Source: Chloroflexi bacterium RBG_13_51_18
Lineage (GTDB): Bacteria > Chloroflexota > Dehalococcoidia > Dehalococcoidales > RBG-16-60-22
Reading direction: 5' to 3'
Assembly (NCBI GenBank): GCA_001796495.1
Contig: MGMR01000111.1
Location: 1-34,051 of the forward strand
DNA: 34,051 nucleotides
The position numbers and the translations under genes are program-made. Of this stretch, positions 7,650-15,445 are shown one piece after another (within the stretch, counting starts at the first letter, position 1; every line of letters begins with the position of its first letter). A model generated the notes under the pieces. The model saw nothing but the letters and a program-made list of their open reading frames with translations, was not told the origin of the DNA and ran no database searches.

Positions 7650-8990
7650 ATGGTAAAACAATGGGAAGAAATGACCCCGGCGGAAAAACGTCAAGACCTG
7701 GACAGCAAATGGCTTTCCCCGCCGGAAGCTAAGTACGCCAACGCTGAGGCTGAAAAGGAATATAAAGCCAGAGTGCAAAGGATTATGGACGCCGTTAATA
7801 TGAAGAAACCGGATAGAGTGCCGATAGTCCCGATGGTCGGCTTCTTCGGCGCGTATATTTCCGGCTTAACCCCGTACGACGCGATGTATGATTATGATAA
7901 ACTCATGAGTTCGTTTTCCAAGTTCGTGCTGGAATATAAACCGGACGCGCACGTCAGTGTGACGGTCTCCCCTCCGGGAAAGCTCCATGATATTATCGAC
8001 TACAAACTGTATGCCTGGCCCGGCCATGGAGTCGCCAAGGAGCATTCCTACCAGTGCCTCGAGGGTGAATACATGAAGGCTAATGAGTATGATGCCCTGA
8101 TTGACGACCCCACTTATTACTTTTTGACGGGCTGGCTCCCGCGCGTTATGGGTGCGCTCGATGGTCTGAAGATGCTTTCTCCTTTCACCAACATGACGGA
8201 AATGTACGGCGGATTCACCGGCGCGGCTTTCGTGCCCTTCGGCCTGCCGCCGGTCAAGGCAGCTTTAAAAGCGCTTTCTGATGCTGGCGATGAAGCCTTA
8301 AAGTGGATTCAAACCGTGGGCGCTTTCGGCGCATCGATGACTGCGGCCGGTTTTCCAGGATTCTTCGGCGGCGGCACTAAAGTGTCCTTTGATACCATCG
8401 GGGATACCCTGCGGGGCACCAAGGGCATTATCATGGACATGTACCGTCAACCCGCCAAACTCATGCGTGCTATGGAGCAGTTGACGCCGATAATGGTAAA
8501 AATGGGCGTTGCCAATGCCAAATTGAACGGCTGTCCCATCGTGTTTATACCGTTGCATAAAGGAGCCGACGGCTTCCTCAACGATGAGCAGTTTAAGAAA
8601 TTCTACTGGCCGGCTCTTAGAGACCTCATGGAAGGGCTGGTAAAAGAAGGCTGTATCCCGTTCCCCTGGGCGGAAGGTGGCTATAATTCCCGCTTAAAGG
8701 TCATTAAAGACTCGCCCAAGGGAAAAGTTATATGGGGCTTCGATACCACGGATATGGCCGAAGCCAAGAGAATACTGGGCGATGTCTGCTGCATCGTCGG
8801 AAATATGTCCATCGCTACTCTTAGCGTCGGCACTCCGGAAGACGTCAAGAACTCCGTTAAGAAACTCATCGCCGATTGCGCCAAGGGCGGCGGCTATATC
8901 ATGATGAGCGGGGCTGTAATTGAAGACGCGCCCCCGGCCAACGTGAAGATGTTCATTGATGCCACCAAGGAATTAGGCGTCTATAAATAG
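7650..8990 (+). CDS. UroD-family (MtaA/MtbA/CmuA-like) methyltransferase, zinc ligands not conserved
   Basis: This 446-residue protein belongs to the uroporphyrinogen decarboxylase superfamily. The N-terminal RIMDAVNMKKPDRVPIVPM stretch and the C-terminal GTPEDVKNSVKKLIADC and APPANVKMFIDA stretches match the methyltransferase branch, not the heme enzyme. Next to a corrinoid protein gene, a role in methyl transfer to or from cobalamin is likely. MtaA/MtbA enzymes bind zinc through an HxC motif and a later Cys in PGC. Here the matching places read FPWAEGG (338-344) and MMSGAV (418-423), so those ligands are missing. It may use other ligands or bind its substrate differently. A homologue lies at 28542-29804. 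The start follows AAGGAGGCCAAAA. A bidirectional-looking terminator ends the operon. Confidence 0.88.
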   Translation: MVKQWEEMTPAEKRQDLDSKWLSPPEAKYANAEAEKEYKARVQRIMDAVNMKKPDRVPIVPMVGFFGAYISGLTPYDAMYDYDKLMSSFSKFVLEYKPDAHVSVTVSPPGKLHDIIDYKLYAWPGHGVAKEHSYQCLEGEYMKANEYDALIDDPTYYFLTGWLPRVMGALDGLKMLSPFTNMTEMYGGFTGAAFVPFGLPPVKAALKALSDAGDEALKWIQTVGAFGASMTAAGFPGFFGGGTKVSFDTIGDTLRGTKGIIMDMYRQPAKLMRAMEQLTPIMVKMGVANAKLNGCPIVFIPLHKGADGFLNDEQFKKFYWPALRDLMEGLVKEGCIPFPWAEGGYNSRLKVIKDSPKGKVIWGFDTTDMAEAKRILGDVCCIVGNMSIATLSVGTPEDVKNSVKKLIADCAKGGGYIMMSGAVIEDAPPANVKMFIDATKELGVYK

Positions 8991-9020
8991 AAACTGGCGC
9001 GTTATACAAGCATAAAGAAA

Positions 9021-9044
9021 GAGGGGGGCGTAAAAACCCCCCTC
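9021..9044 (+). terminator. Rho-independent terminator after the methyltransferase gene
   Basis: GAGGGGGG (9021-9028) pairs perfectly with CCCCCCTC (9037-9044) across an 8-base A-rich loop and is followed by AACTTTTT. On the other strand the stem is followed by TTTCTTTAT, so it may also stop transcripts from the converging SDR gene. Confidence 0.88.
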
Positions 9045-9065
9045 AACTTTTTCCCTTGACCGGGA

Positions 9066-9833
9066 CTAAAGCATTATGGTCCCGCCGTCGATGTAATACA
9101 CCTGCCCGGTTATAAAGTCGGACTCATCTGAAGCCAGGAATACCGCCGCGCCCGTCATGTCCACCGGCTGGCCGCGCCGGCGTAGGGTCTGCTCGCTGGT
9201 GGCAAACTCGAACGTTTTATCGCTGCCCTGCTGGCTTAAACTAGCCTCGGAAGCGGTGAATCCCGGAGCGATGGCATTAACGTTGATGCCGGAGGAACCC
9301 AGCGCCCTGGCCATAGCATGGGTGAACGTGTAGAGCGCGCCTTTGCCGCAGGAATACGGCATAAACAGCATGGCCGCCGGGACCTGCGCCACGTTGGACG
9401 CGATATTGATAATCTTGCCTTTCTTGGCTTTGACCATCAGCGGCGCAACATATTTACAGACCAGCCACGTGCCGATGACATTCACTTTGAAAATCCGTTC
9501 CCAGTCCTCTACCTTCCAGGCGTCCCAGGGGGTAATATTGAGTCCGTACCAGATGGCCGCGTTATTGAGAAGGATATCCACTTTGCCAAACTGCTTCATA
9601 GCTTCATCGGCTATCTTTTTGCAGTCGTTTTCTACGGAGATATCCGCTTTTACAAGCGCTACTTTAACGCCCTTTGCCTTTACCTCTTCAACGGTGCCCT
9701 GAGCTCTTTCAAGGCTGGTGGTGGTCAGCAAAAGATTAGCACCCTCCTCGGCGTATTTTAAGGCGAAAGCCTTGCCGAGACCGCGACTGGCCCCGGTAAT
9801 AATAGCCACCTTGCCCTTCAACGCTTGTGACAT
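9066..9833 (-). CDS. Short-chain dehydrogenase/reductase (SDR)
   Basis: This 255-residue protein is a classical SDR. The cofactor motif is TGASRGLGKA near residues 14-23, NNAA follows near 91, and the catalytic Tyr/Lys appears as YSCGK with a Ser in NIASNVA. The C-terminal GQVYYIDGGTIML is typical. It would interconvert an alcohol and a ketone using NAD(P)H in the cytoplasm; the substrate is not readable. AAAGGAGGAAAAC precedes the ATG, and a TTGACA promoter lies upstream. It is divergent from the AprA-like gene. It is one of four SDRs in the window. They share only family motifs, so they look like separate paralogues and not recent copies. Confidence 0.92.
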   Translation of the reverse strand: MSQALKGKVAIITGASRGLGKAFALKYAEEGANLLLTTTSLERAQGTVEEVKAKGVKVALVKADISVENDCKKIADEAMKQFGKVDILLNNAAIWYGLNITPWDAWKVEDWERIFKVNVIGTWLVCKYVAPLMVKAKKGKIINIASNVAQVPAAMLFMPYSCGKGALYTFTHAMARALGSSGINVNAIAPGFTASEASLSQQGSDKTFEFATSEQTLRRRGQPVDMTGAAVFLASDESDFITGQVYYIDGGTIML

Positions 9834-9877
9834 GTTTTCCTCCTTTAATATTTAAGAATATTCAATCAACCTAGAAA

Positions 9878-9906
9878 AATTTACATCACCCTTTAAACTA
9901 TGTCAA
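9878..9906 (-). promoter_or_regulatory. Sigma70 promoter of the SDR gene
   Basis: On the minus strand a perfect TTGACA (9906-9901) is followed by 17 bases ending in TG at the extended position and TAAATT (9883-9878). It lies about 45 bases before the SDR start. Confidence 0.65.
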
Positions 9907-9935
9907 GTTCAGGTTTCTGTCACCCGGATCCTTGG

Positions 9936-9965
9936 TTGAATAAAATATACGGAAGGGAGTACAAT
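9936..9965 (+). promoter_or_regulatory. Candidate promoter of the AprA-like gene
   Basis: TTGAAT (9936-9941), 18 bases and TACAAT (9960-9965) lie about 55 bases before the ATG at 10020. It is divergent from the SDR promoter, so the 186-base gap holds two back-to-back promoters. Confidence 0.5.
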
Positions 9966-10019
9966 CTAACACGACCGAGTTTCATTTTATCAGTTACATA
10001 TGTAAAAGGAGGTATAAAC

Positions 10020-11963
10020 ATGACCCGATGGCATGACTTTATTGAAAAGGACGGCAAGCCACCCGCTTGGCCGTACCCTATAAACTATGACCGGGAACAG
10101 GAAATTGAGACCGACGTGCTGGTCATCGGCGGAGGCATAGCGGGGTGCTGGGCGGCCATCAGCGCTGCCCGTAAAGGCGTCCGAGTTGCTCTTGTTGAAA
10201 AGGGCGATTCCATCCGTAGCGGCGCCGGAGGCCCGGGTTGCGACCACTGGTGCAACGCCCCCGCTAATCCTTTATCTAATGTAGACCCGGATGAATGGGC
10301 GGAGCACATGGCCGAGCCGCCGTATTCCAACGGCATCGGCATTCAGATACAGTGCCGCGAGGACTGGGACACGCTGGTCGAGATGGAGCAGATAGGCGGG
10401 AAAATCCGGGACACCAAGGATGAATTTACCGGCGCAAAAGGCCGCGACGAGAAGTCGAAGCTGATGATATCCCCGCGCTATACTAAAGTGCACAGCTATA
10501 TCCCCGGTTCGCAAAAGCCGATAACCTTTAAAAGTAACCCGGAAGGAAAGCTGAACAATGTAGTAATACGGGTCTGGGGTTCTACTTTTAAACCCGCATT
10601 AAAAAAGGAATGCAAGCGGCTGGGCGTGAAAATTTACGACCGCGTTATGGTGACGAGTCTCCTGACGGAAAAGGGAGTCCAGGGCGCCAGGGTTATCGGC
10701 GCTACGGGGCTGAACAACCGCACCGGGGAATTCATGATATTCAAGTCGAAAGCCGCCGTGCTGGCTACGGCGGGGGACTGGTCGCTGTATGTCTTAAACA
10801 CCGAACTGGCTGGCTATAATACCTTCCGCTCCCGCAACCAGACTGGCGACGGCGTGGCCATGGCCTGGAGGGCCGGAGCTGCTCTCACTGTGATGGAGAG
10901 AACGGGGATTATGATGCTAGGAACCGGCTACAAGCATACCTGGTACGGCGGCGCCGGTGACGCCAGCTATGAGAATGTGCCGATTGTAGACGCCAACGGC
11001 AAAAGGCTGCCGTGGCCAACGCAGGGCTGGGAGGACGCCGGCGCTATGAGACCCACCCCGGAAGATATGGAGAAAATAATCAAGGGAGTCCAAAGCGGCG
11101 AATACACCCTGCCTTTTTACGGCGATTTTCCCGCTATGGCTGAAGTCGAACGCAGGGTTACCTGGAACATGATGCTGGGCGAGGAATCGACCACGAAAAA
11201 CATCATCGATTCTTACGGCAAGGGCGGCTTCGACCCCGCCAGGCACCTCCTCCAGAATTACAACTTTATCGAAGGGACGAGCCCGTCTCAATGGCGTTCC
11301 GCCGGCGGCGGACCGGTGGTCGACTGGGATTTAAAGTCGACCCTCGACGGGCTGTACGTTGCCGGGGAGCAGAGCTACTCTGCCGGCGACCATTCCTACG
11401 CGGCGTCAACAGGACGTTATGCCGGGCGCAAAGCCGCCGAATTCTCGCGGCAGGCCGGGGATGCAAAAGTACTAAAAGACCAGGTCACCCTGGAGAAAGC
11501 CCGTGTTTACGCCCCGATAAAGCGTAGCGACGGCATCGACTGGAAGGAGCTGCATGCCGGCATCGCCCGCGCCATGCAGTACTTCTGCAGCGAATACAAG
11601 ACCGAGTCGCTATTGAAAATGGGGCTGGACGCACTTAAAGAAATAGAAGAAGTATTTGTCCCCCGACTATATGCTATTGATCCGCATAAATTAATGCGCA
11701 GCCTCGAGGACTTGAGCCTGCTCAACCACGGCCAGATTATCCTGAACGCGTCCCTGGCGCGCAAGGCCAGCAGCCGGATGCTGAACTTCTTCAGAATCGA
11801 CTTCCCCAAGGTCGACCCGCCGGATTGGAACAAGTTTGTTACCGTCAAGCTGGAAAATGGCAAAGTCAAGGCCGGCGAGCTGCCACTCGATTACTGTGGC
11901 AATATGAAAGCCAATTATGAAGCACACAATAAAGACTACGCCAGTGTATATAAGGGAAAATAA
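10020..11963 (+). CDS. FAD-dependent oxidoreductase, AprA / fumarate-reductase-like flavoprotein
   Basis: From the ATG at 10020 this is a 647-residue flavoprotein. I chose this start because AAAAGGAGGTATAAAC directly precedes it; the frame is open further up, but the extension covers the promoter. The dinucleotide-binding motif DVLVIGGGIAGCWAA lies at about residues 31-45, the central part has YVAGEQSYSAGDHSYAAS, and a helical C-terminal domain follows. The overall build matches the alpha subunit of APS reductase (AprA) and its uncharacterised relatives. The next gene, 10 bases on, encodes a small two-cluster ferredoxin like AprB, so the pair probably forms an AprBA-like complex. No sat, dsr or qmo gene is present, so sulfate metabolism is not supported; oxidation or reduction of an organic substrate is more likely. 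Confidence 0.88.
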   Translation: MTRWHDFIEKDGKPPAWPYPINYDREQEIETDVLVIGGGIAGCWAAISAARKGVRVALVEKGDSIRSGAGGPGCDHWCNAPANPLSNVDPDEWAEHMAEPPYSNGIGIQIQCREDWDTLVEMEQIGGKIRDTKDEFTGAKGRDEKSKLMISPRYTKVHSYIPGSQKPITFKSNPEGKLNNVVIRVWGSTFKPALKKECKRLGVKIYDRVMVTSLLTEKGVQGARVIGATGLNNRTGEFMIFKSKAAVLATAGDWSLYVLNTELAGYNTFRSRNQTGDGVAMAWRAGAALTVMERTGIMMLGTGYKHTWYGGAGDASYENVPIVDANGKRLPWPTQGWEDAGAMRPTPEDMEKIIKGVQSGEYTLPFYGDFPAMAEVERRVTWNMMLGEESTTKNIIDSYGKGGFDPARHLLQNYNFIEGTSPSQWRSAGGGPVVDWDLKSTLDGLYVAGEQSYSAGDHSYAASTGRYAGRKAAEFSRQAGDAKVLKDQVTLEKARVYAPIKRSDGIDWKELHAGIARAMQYFCSEYKTESLLKMGLDALKEIEEVFVPRLYAIDPHKLMRSLEDLSLLNHGQIILNASLARKASSRMLNFFRIDFPKVDPPDWNKFVTVKLENGKVKAGELPLDYCGNMKANYEAHNKDYASVYKGK

Positions 11964-11973
11964 GGAGACTGCA

Positions 11974-12276
11974 ATGGCTCAAAAGAAAACATATGCGTTG
12001 CCTAATGTTACCACCCCAGGTACCCCGGTGATTTTCCACCCGGAAGTCTGCAACGGCTGCAACCACTGTGTGGAAGTCTGTCAGGTGGATGTCTATATTC
12101 CCAACCCGGAAAAAGGAAAACCGCCGGTTATCCTGCACCCGGATGAGTGCTGGTACTGCGGCTGTTGTGTCAACGATTGCCCCCGCCCCGGCTCCATTAC
12201 CTTTAACTGGCCGGTGCAGCAGCGCGCCTACTGGAAAGATAAGGCCACCGGCAAGGTCTTGAGGGATAGTCAATAA
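11974..12276 (+). CDS. AprB-like 4Fe-4S ferredoxin subunit
   Basis: This 100-residue protein begins at the ATG at 11974, preceded by AAGGAGACTGCA. It carries two four-cysteine motifs: CNGCNHCVEVC and CWYCGCCVNDCPRPGSI. The second resembles AprB cluster II. The long C-terminal tail that wraps AprA in true APS reductases is missing, as AprB is usually about 150 residues. It follows the AprA-like flavoprotein after 10 bases and is most likely its electron-transfer subunit, passing electrons between the FAD and a soluble or membrane carrier. A longer reading frame upstream overlaps the AprA-like gene and is not needed. Confidence 0.88.
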   Translation: MAQKKTYALPNVTTPGTPVIFHPEVCNGCNHCVEVCQVDVYIPNPEKGKPPVILHPDECWYCGCCVNDCPRPGSITFNWPVQQRAYWKDKATGKVLRDSQ

Positions 12277-12286
12277 TACATTATTT

Positions 12287-12386
12287 GTCATTGCGAGGAA
12301 CGAAGTGACGTGGCAATCTCGACGATTGAACTAAATAATTAATAGGGGTTGCCGCGTCTTCACTTCTGCAATGGTCTCGCGATGAC
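12287..12386. repeat. 100-bp imperfect palindrome (REP/MITE-like element)
   Basis: The element starts with GTCATTGCGAG and ends with CTCGCGATGAC. The two arms of about 35-40 bases match imperfectly: shared blocks are GTCATYGCGAG, GTGA and GGCAAYCYC. GTCATTGCGAGGANCGAAG-type repeats are widespread, multi-copy palindromes in bacterial genomes, including Chloroflexota. It fills the gap between the converging ferredoxin and PrpD genes and may act as a bidirectional terminator. No open reading frame is inside, and no second copy was seen in this window. Confidence 0.7.
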
Positions 12387-12391
12387 AGTAA

Positions 12392-13771
12392 TTAACCCAG
12401 CAGCCTGATTATATCGGCGGCGTCGTTTAATTTATCCAGCCGCCCCACCATATCGATTACCTTTTCCGCTTTGGCGTCGGATAAAGGCTTTATTGAGCAG
12501 GGCGCACACTCCCGGAATTTAATCGTCACGTCCTCAAAAGACATCGGCCTCTGTACGCTGCCGAGGCAGTTTTCCACCTCTTCGGTGTACTCCCGGCCGT
12601 CCTGCATCTTAATGGTTACCCCGCCCGGCTCCACCCCGTGACGGTTCATCGCAGGCTCCAGCCGGGTGTCTATCTTTTGCGCCAGCCTTAAAATCTCCGG
12701 TCTTTTTATCGCCTCATCGGTGAAATCGTCCACAGTCACCTTCCCTTTGGCTAAAGCTATCGCCACCACCCATGGGACGCTGAACTGCGCGTCGATAATT
12801 GTCCGCGGGGCTTTCTTTATTTCCGGCGGCTGCGCGTGCTGGTAGACCTTATCGCCGCCGTAGACGGTTATTTCCTTTATATCGTCGGCATTTATGTTGT
12901 GTTTCGACTTCAAAGCCAGAGCGGCATCAATGCAGGCGTGGGTCAGACCGCAGCAGGGATAAGGTTTATCCCCGATATCGATAACCTCGAACCTCTTTCC
13001 CAGATCCGCCGTCAGTATCTTTGGGTTGTAGTCCCCGCCCATGTAGGTATTGTAGAGTCCCGTCTTCCCTTCGAGGGGGTCGCGCTCGCCGGTAATGCCC
13101 CTTTCCGCCATCAGGGCGGCGGTAATGCCCCCTTTTGCCGCCAGGCCCGGCCCCATCCTTTTCGCCAGCGCGCCGTCCGCCACGCCGGTGCCGGCACCGC
13201 CGCACTGGTGATAGGCCAGTCCCAGCGCGTTAATCATCCCTTCTTCATCGAGTCCCATTATCCTGCCAGCGACGGCGGCGCTGCCCAGGTAACCGAACAG
13301 GGTCGTCGGGTGCCAGCCGGAAGCCATAGCACTGCCGCCCGGCTTACTGGCCATTCCCAACCTCGCCGTAAAGTCGCCCCCCAGCGCTATCGCCGTGATT
13401 AATTCCCTGCCGTTCACTTTGCCCATACGCTCCGCTACGGCAAAAGCGGTGGATACGGCCACGCACCCGATATGCACAAGTGCCGCCTGGTGGCCGTCAT
13501 CATAATCTAAAGCATGAATCATCGTGCCATTGACCTGGGCGGCGTTGGGGGCGGGGCATTTGAAACCGTAAGCGATAACCGTGCTTTGCTTAGCGCCTCC
13601 AAATTCATTGACCATGTCCACCAGCTCTTTAACGCCCGCCTTTGACGAGCCGCCCAGCGCCGTCGCCAGGCTGTCCAGTACCTCTTTCTTGACCGCTGCT
13701 ACGGCATCGGCGGGGATATCATCATATCTTGTTTTAACAAAGTGCTTCACAAATTCGTTTATCACAGTCAT
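12392..13771 (-). CDS. MmgE/PrpD family protein
   Basis: This 459-residue protein has the helical MmgE/PrpD fold. Motifs are ALDYDDGHQAALVHIGCVAVSTAFAVAE (about 88-115) and PYPCCGLTHACIDAALALK in the middle. Known members are 2-methylcitrate dehydratase, cis-aconitate decarboxylase and iminodisuccinate epimerase, so it acts on a carboxylic acid by dehydration, decarboxylation or epimerisation. The neighbours (SDR and ATC-hydrolase-like genes in one operon, no methylcitrate synthase or lyase) do not support the propionate pathway. The ATG at 13771 follows AGGAGATAAAAGTT. It is the last gene of the minus-strand operon 15344-12392. Confidence 0.88.
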   Translation of the reverse strand: MTVINEFVKHFVKTRYDDIPADAVAAVKKEVLDSLATALGGSSKAGVKELVDMVNEFGGAKQSTVIAYGFKCPAPNAAQVNGTMIHALDYDDGHQAALVHIGCVAVSTAFAVAERMGKVNGRELITAIALGGDFTARLGMASKPGGSAMASGWHPTTLFGYLGSAAVAGRIMGLDEEGMINALGLAYHQCGGAGTGVADGALAKRMGPGLAAKGGITAALMAERGITGERDPLEGKTGLYNTYMGGDYNPKILTADLGKRFEVIDIGDKPYPCCGLTHACIDAALALKSKHNINADDIKEITVYGGDKVYQHAQPPEIKKAPRTIIDAQFSVPWVVAIALAKGKVTVDDFTDEAIKRPEILRLAQKIDTRLEPAMNRHGVEPGGVTIKMQDGREYTEEVENCLGSVQRPMSFEDVTIKFRECAPCSIKPLSDAKAEKVIDMVGRLDKLNDAADIIRLLG

Positions 13772-13792
13772 GAACTTTTATCTCCTGTTCTT

Positions 13793-14503
13793 TCAGGTCT
13801 TCTTTTTCACAAACGGCGGCGGCCATCCTAATTTCGTCTCTCCACCTATTTTTATACGATTATTGCATTTTTTGTAACCTTCGGCGAGCGTCATCGTCCG
13901 GCTAAACCCTACGCCGATAACTTTGCTCTTGGGAAAATCAAGATAGCAGTAAAAAGGCATAAACTCATCCGCGCCCTGCGCATGGAAAAACTTGAGCGCG
14001 GCGCATTCGGTGAAGTTAGAGCCTCGGTCAAACTCTTTGCCGTCACCCATGATAAAGTCGAATGCATAGTTACCAGGATATCGCAGTTCCTTCGCCTTTT
14101 CCGCCCGTTCTCTACGCTGTTCAACAAATTGCATAGTGGTTAGTCTTTCCTTTGCCGGGATTACCGGCAGGGGCCTGTAAATTCGCGTCAGAATAGCCTT
14201 GTAGAGTATCTTGCCTGTCTCTTCAGCAGTTTTGCCATGCTTTTTCATAGCTTTATACAGCGCCAGGTATCTAACAGATTCCAATAATGAGTTAGTCAAG
14301 TGATTTTCATCCCCACCAATATAGGGTATATGCGGTATCAAAGCCTCGAATTCTTTCCTTGCCTCCCACAAGATACCCCCGGCGAATTCATGCCAGTATA
14401 ATTTGTTAATCACCGGCCTCCAGATTCTTGCCTCTTCATCGAATTTATCAAGGAGTTCGGATTTTTTATTTGTATGATATTCTTTATCTACCGGGTAATC
14501 CAT
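13793..14503 (-). CDS. L-2-amino-thiazoline-4-carboxylate hydrolase-like protein
   Basis: The 236-residue protein ends in a block typical of the ATC-hydrolase family: FTECAALKFFHAQGADEF, then YCYLDF, then SRTMTLAEGYKKC. It keeps a three-Cys spacing (NFTEC, YCYLD, KKCNN). The first half is helical and charged with no clear motif. Characterised family members hydrolyse L-2-amino-thiazoline-4-carboxylate to cysteine in Pseudomonas, but most homologues are of unknown function. It lies 4 bases after the SDR stop and 21 bases before the PrpD gene, so the three are surely co-transcribed. That setting suggests a C-N, C-S or ring-opening hydrolase step rather than cysteine synthesis. The family call is fairly good; the function is open. 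Confidence 0.7.
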   Translation of the reverse strand: MDYPVDKEYHTNKKSELLDKFDEEARIWRPVINKLYWHEFAGGILWEARKEFEALIPHIPYIGGDENHLTNSLLESVRYLALYKAMKKHGKTAEETGKILYKAILTRIYRPLPVIPAKERLTTMQFVEQRRERAEKAKELRYPGNYAFDFIMGDGKEFDRGSNFTECAALKFFHAQGADEFMPFYCYLDFPKSKVIGVGFSRTMTLAEGYKKCNNRIKIGGETKLGWPPPFVKKKT

Positions 14504-14507
14504 TTTT

Positions 14508-15344
14508 TTAAGTTACTCCGCCTCCCAGTGCAATCACTTCGCCGGTGATATAGTCGGACAGACCGGAAACGAGGAAATATACCAGGTCGGCCGCTTCCTC
14601 AGTCGTCCCCAAACGACCCCACGGGATTATGTGGGCCAGACCCCCCTGGTCTTTCTTCCGCGCTTCCTCCCAGGTAATGCCTTCCACTTCCGCCATTTTC
14701 TGGAAAGCCTCGTCTCTTAAGTTAGTCACTATCATGCCCGGATTGATGCCGTTGACGTTGATTTTATACTTGGCCAACTCCAGCGCCAGACTCTTGGTTA
14801 GCCCGATGGTGCCGTACTTGGCGGCGGAATAGGCCGCACTGCCCGCCACGCCATGCGTCCCCGCCAGAGAGCAGAATATGACGATTTTCCCCCCTTTTCC
14901 CTTCGCCACCATGTCTCTGGCCGCCGCTTTGCAGATGAGGAAAGCCCCCACCAGGTCGATGTCGATAATAGCTCGAATATCCTTTTCCGAGAGGTCGATG
15001 ACCGGCACGCCCACCGGGCCGCGTATAGCGGCGGCATGCACGAGAATATCAACCTTGCCGAATTTCTTGATGACTTTTACCATGCCGGCGTCTATATCTT
15101 TACTTATATTGATATCCATGGTTAACGCCAGGGCTTTCCTGCCCACCGCCTCTATCTCCTTAATGATTTCATTGAGTCCGCCCCAGTTTTCGTCGCCGGG
15201 GAACATGCTTTTAGGTGATGCGAATTTATCCGTCACTATCACATCCGCCCCTTCTTTAGCCAGGCGCAGGGCGATAGCGTGACCCATGCCTCTCTTGCTG
15301 GCGGCCCCGGTTACCATGGCGACTTTTCCCTTCAAGCTGCTCAT
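14508..15344 (-). CDS. Short-chain dehydrogenase/reductase (SDR)
   Basis: A 278-residue SDR. The cofactor motif has an insertion, TGAASKRGMGHAIA (about 13-26), as in enoyl-ACP-reductase-like SDRs. HAAAIRG replaces the usual NNAG, and the active-site pair is YSAAK with Ser in FCSLAG. The C-terminus GEVIALGGGVT is normal. The insertion before the first helix suggests a divergent SDR group, acting on an alcohol/ketone or an enoyl substrate. AAGGAGAA precedes the ATG by about 12 bases. It is the first gene of the operon with the ATC-hydrolase-like and PrpD genes and is divergent from another SDR at 15446. Confidence 0.9.
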   Translation of the reverse strand: MSSLKGKVAMVTGAASKRGMGHAIALRLAKEGADVIVTDKFASPKSMFPGDENWGGLNEIIKEIEAVGRKALALTMDINISKDIDAGMVKVIKKFGKVDILVHAAAIRGPVGVPVIDLSEKDIRAIIDIDLVGAFLICKAAARDMVAKGKGGKIVIFCSLAGTHGVAGSAAYSAAKYGTIGLTKSLALELAKYKINVNGINPGMIVTNLRDEAFQKMAEVEGITWEEARKKDQGGLAHIIPWGRLGTTEEAADLVYFLVSGLSDYITGEVIALGGGVT

Positions 15345-15371
15345 AATGTGTCTGTTCTCCTTATTACTTTC

Positions 15372-15400
15372 TTTATATCAGGATACTATATATTAGTAAA
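15372..15400 (-). promoter_or_regulatory. Candidate promoter of the SDR/ATC/PrpD operon
   Basis: On the minus strand TTTACT (15400-15395), 17 bases and an extended -10 TGATATAAA (15380-15372) lie about 30 bases before the SDR start. Confidence 0.45.
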
Positions 15401-15402
15401 AC

Positions 15403-15411
15403 TGGTATAAT
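15403..15411 (+). promoter_or_regulatory. Extended -10 promoter of the SDR at 15446
   Basis: TGGTATAAT is a perfect extended -10 element. No good -35 is present, as expected for this promoter class. It lies 34 bases before the ATG and directly beside the divergent promoter at 15372-15400. Confidence 0.55.
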
Positions 15412-15445
15412 AACGTCAAAAGCACTCATCATCGGGGAGGCCATC

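Noticed and set aside
7650..8990. Annotation as heme-pathway uroporphyrinogen decarboxylase
   Set aside because: The N-terminal Arg-rich decarboxylase motif is absent and the neighbour is a corrinoid protein, so the methyltransferase branch fits better.
9900..10019. An upstream extension of the AprA-like gene by 40 codons
   Set aside because: The stretch contains the predicted -35/-10 pair and a strong ribosome-binding site just before ATG 10020; the extra residues match nothing in the family.
10020..12276. True APS reductase of a sulfate reducer
   Set aside because: No sat, dsr or qmo genes nearby, and the ferredoxin lacks the AprB C-terminal tail.
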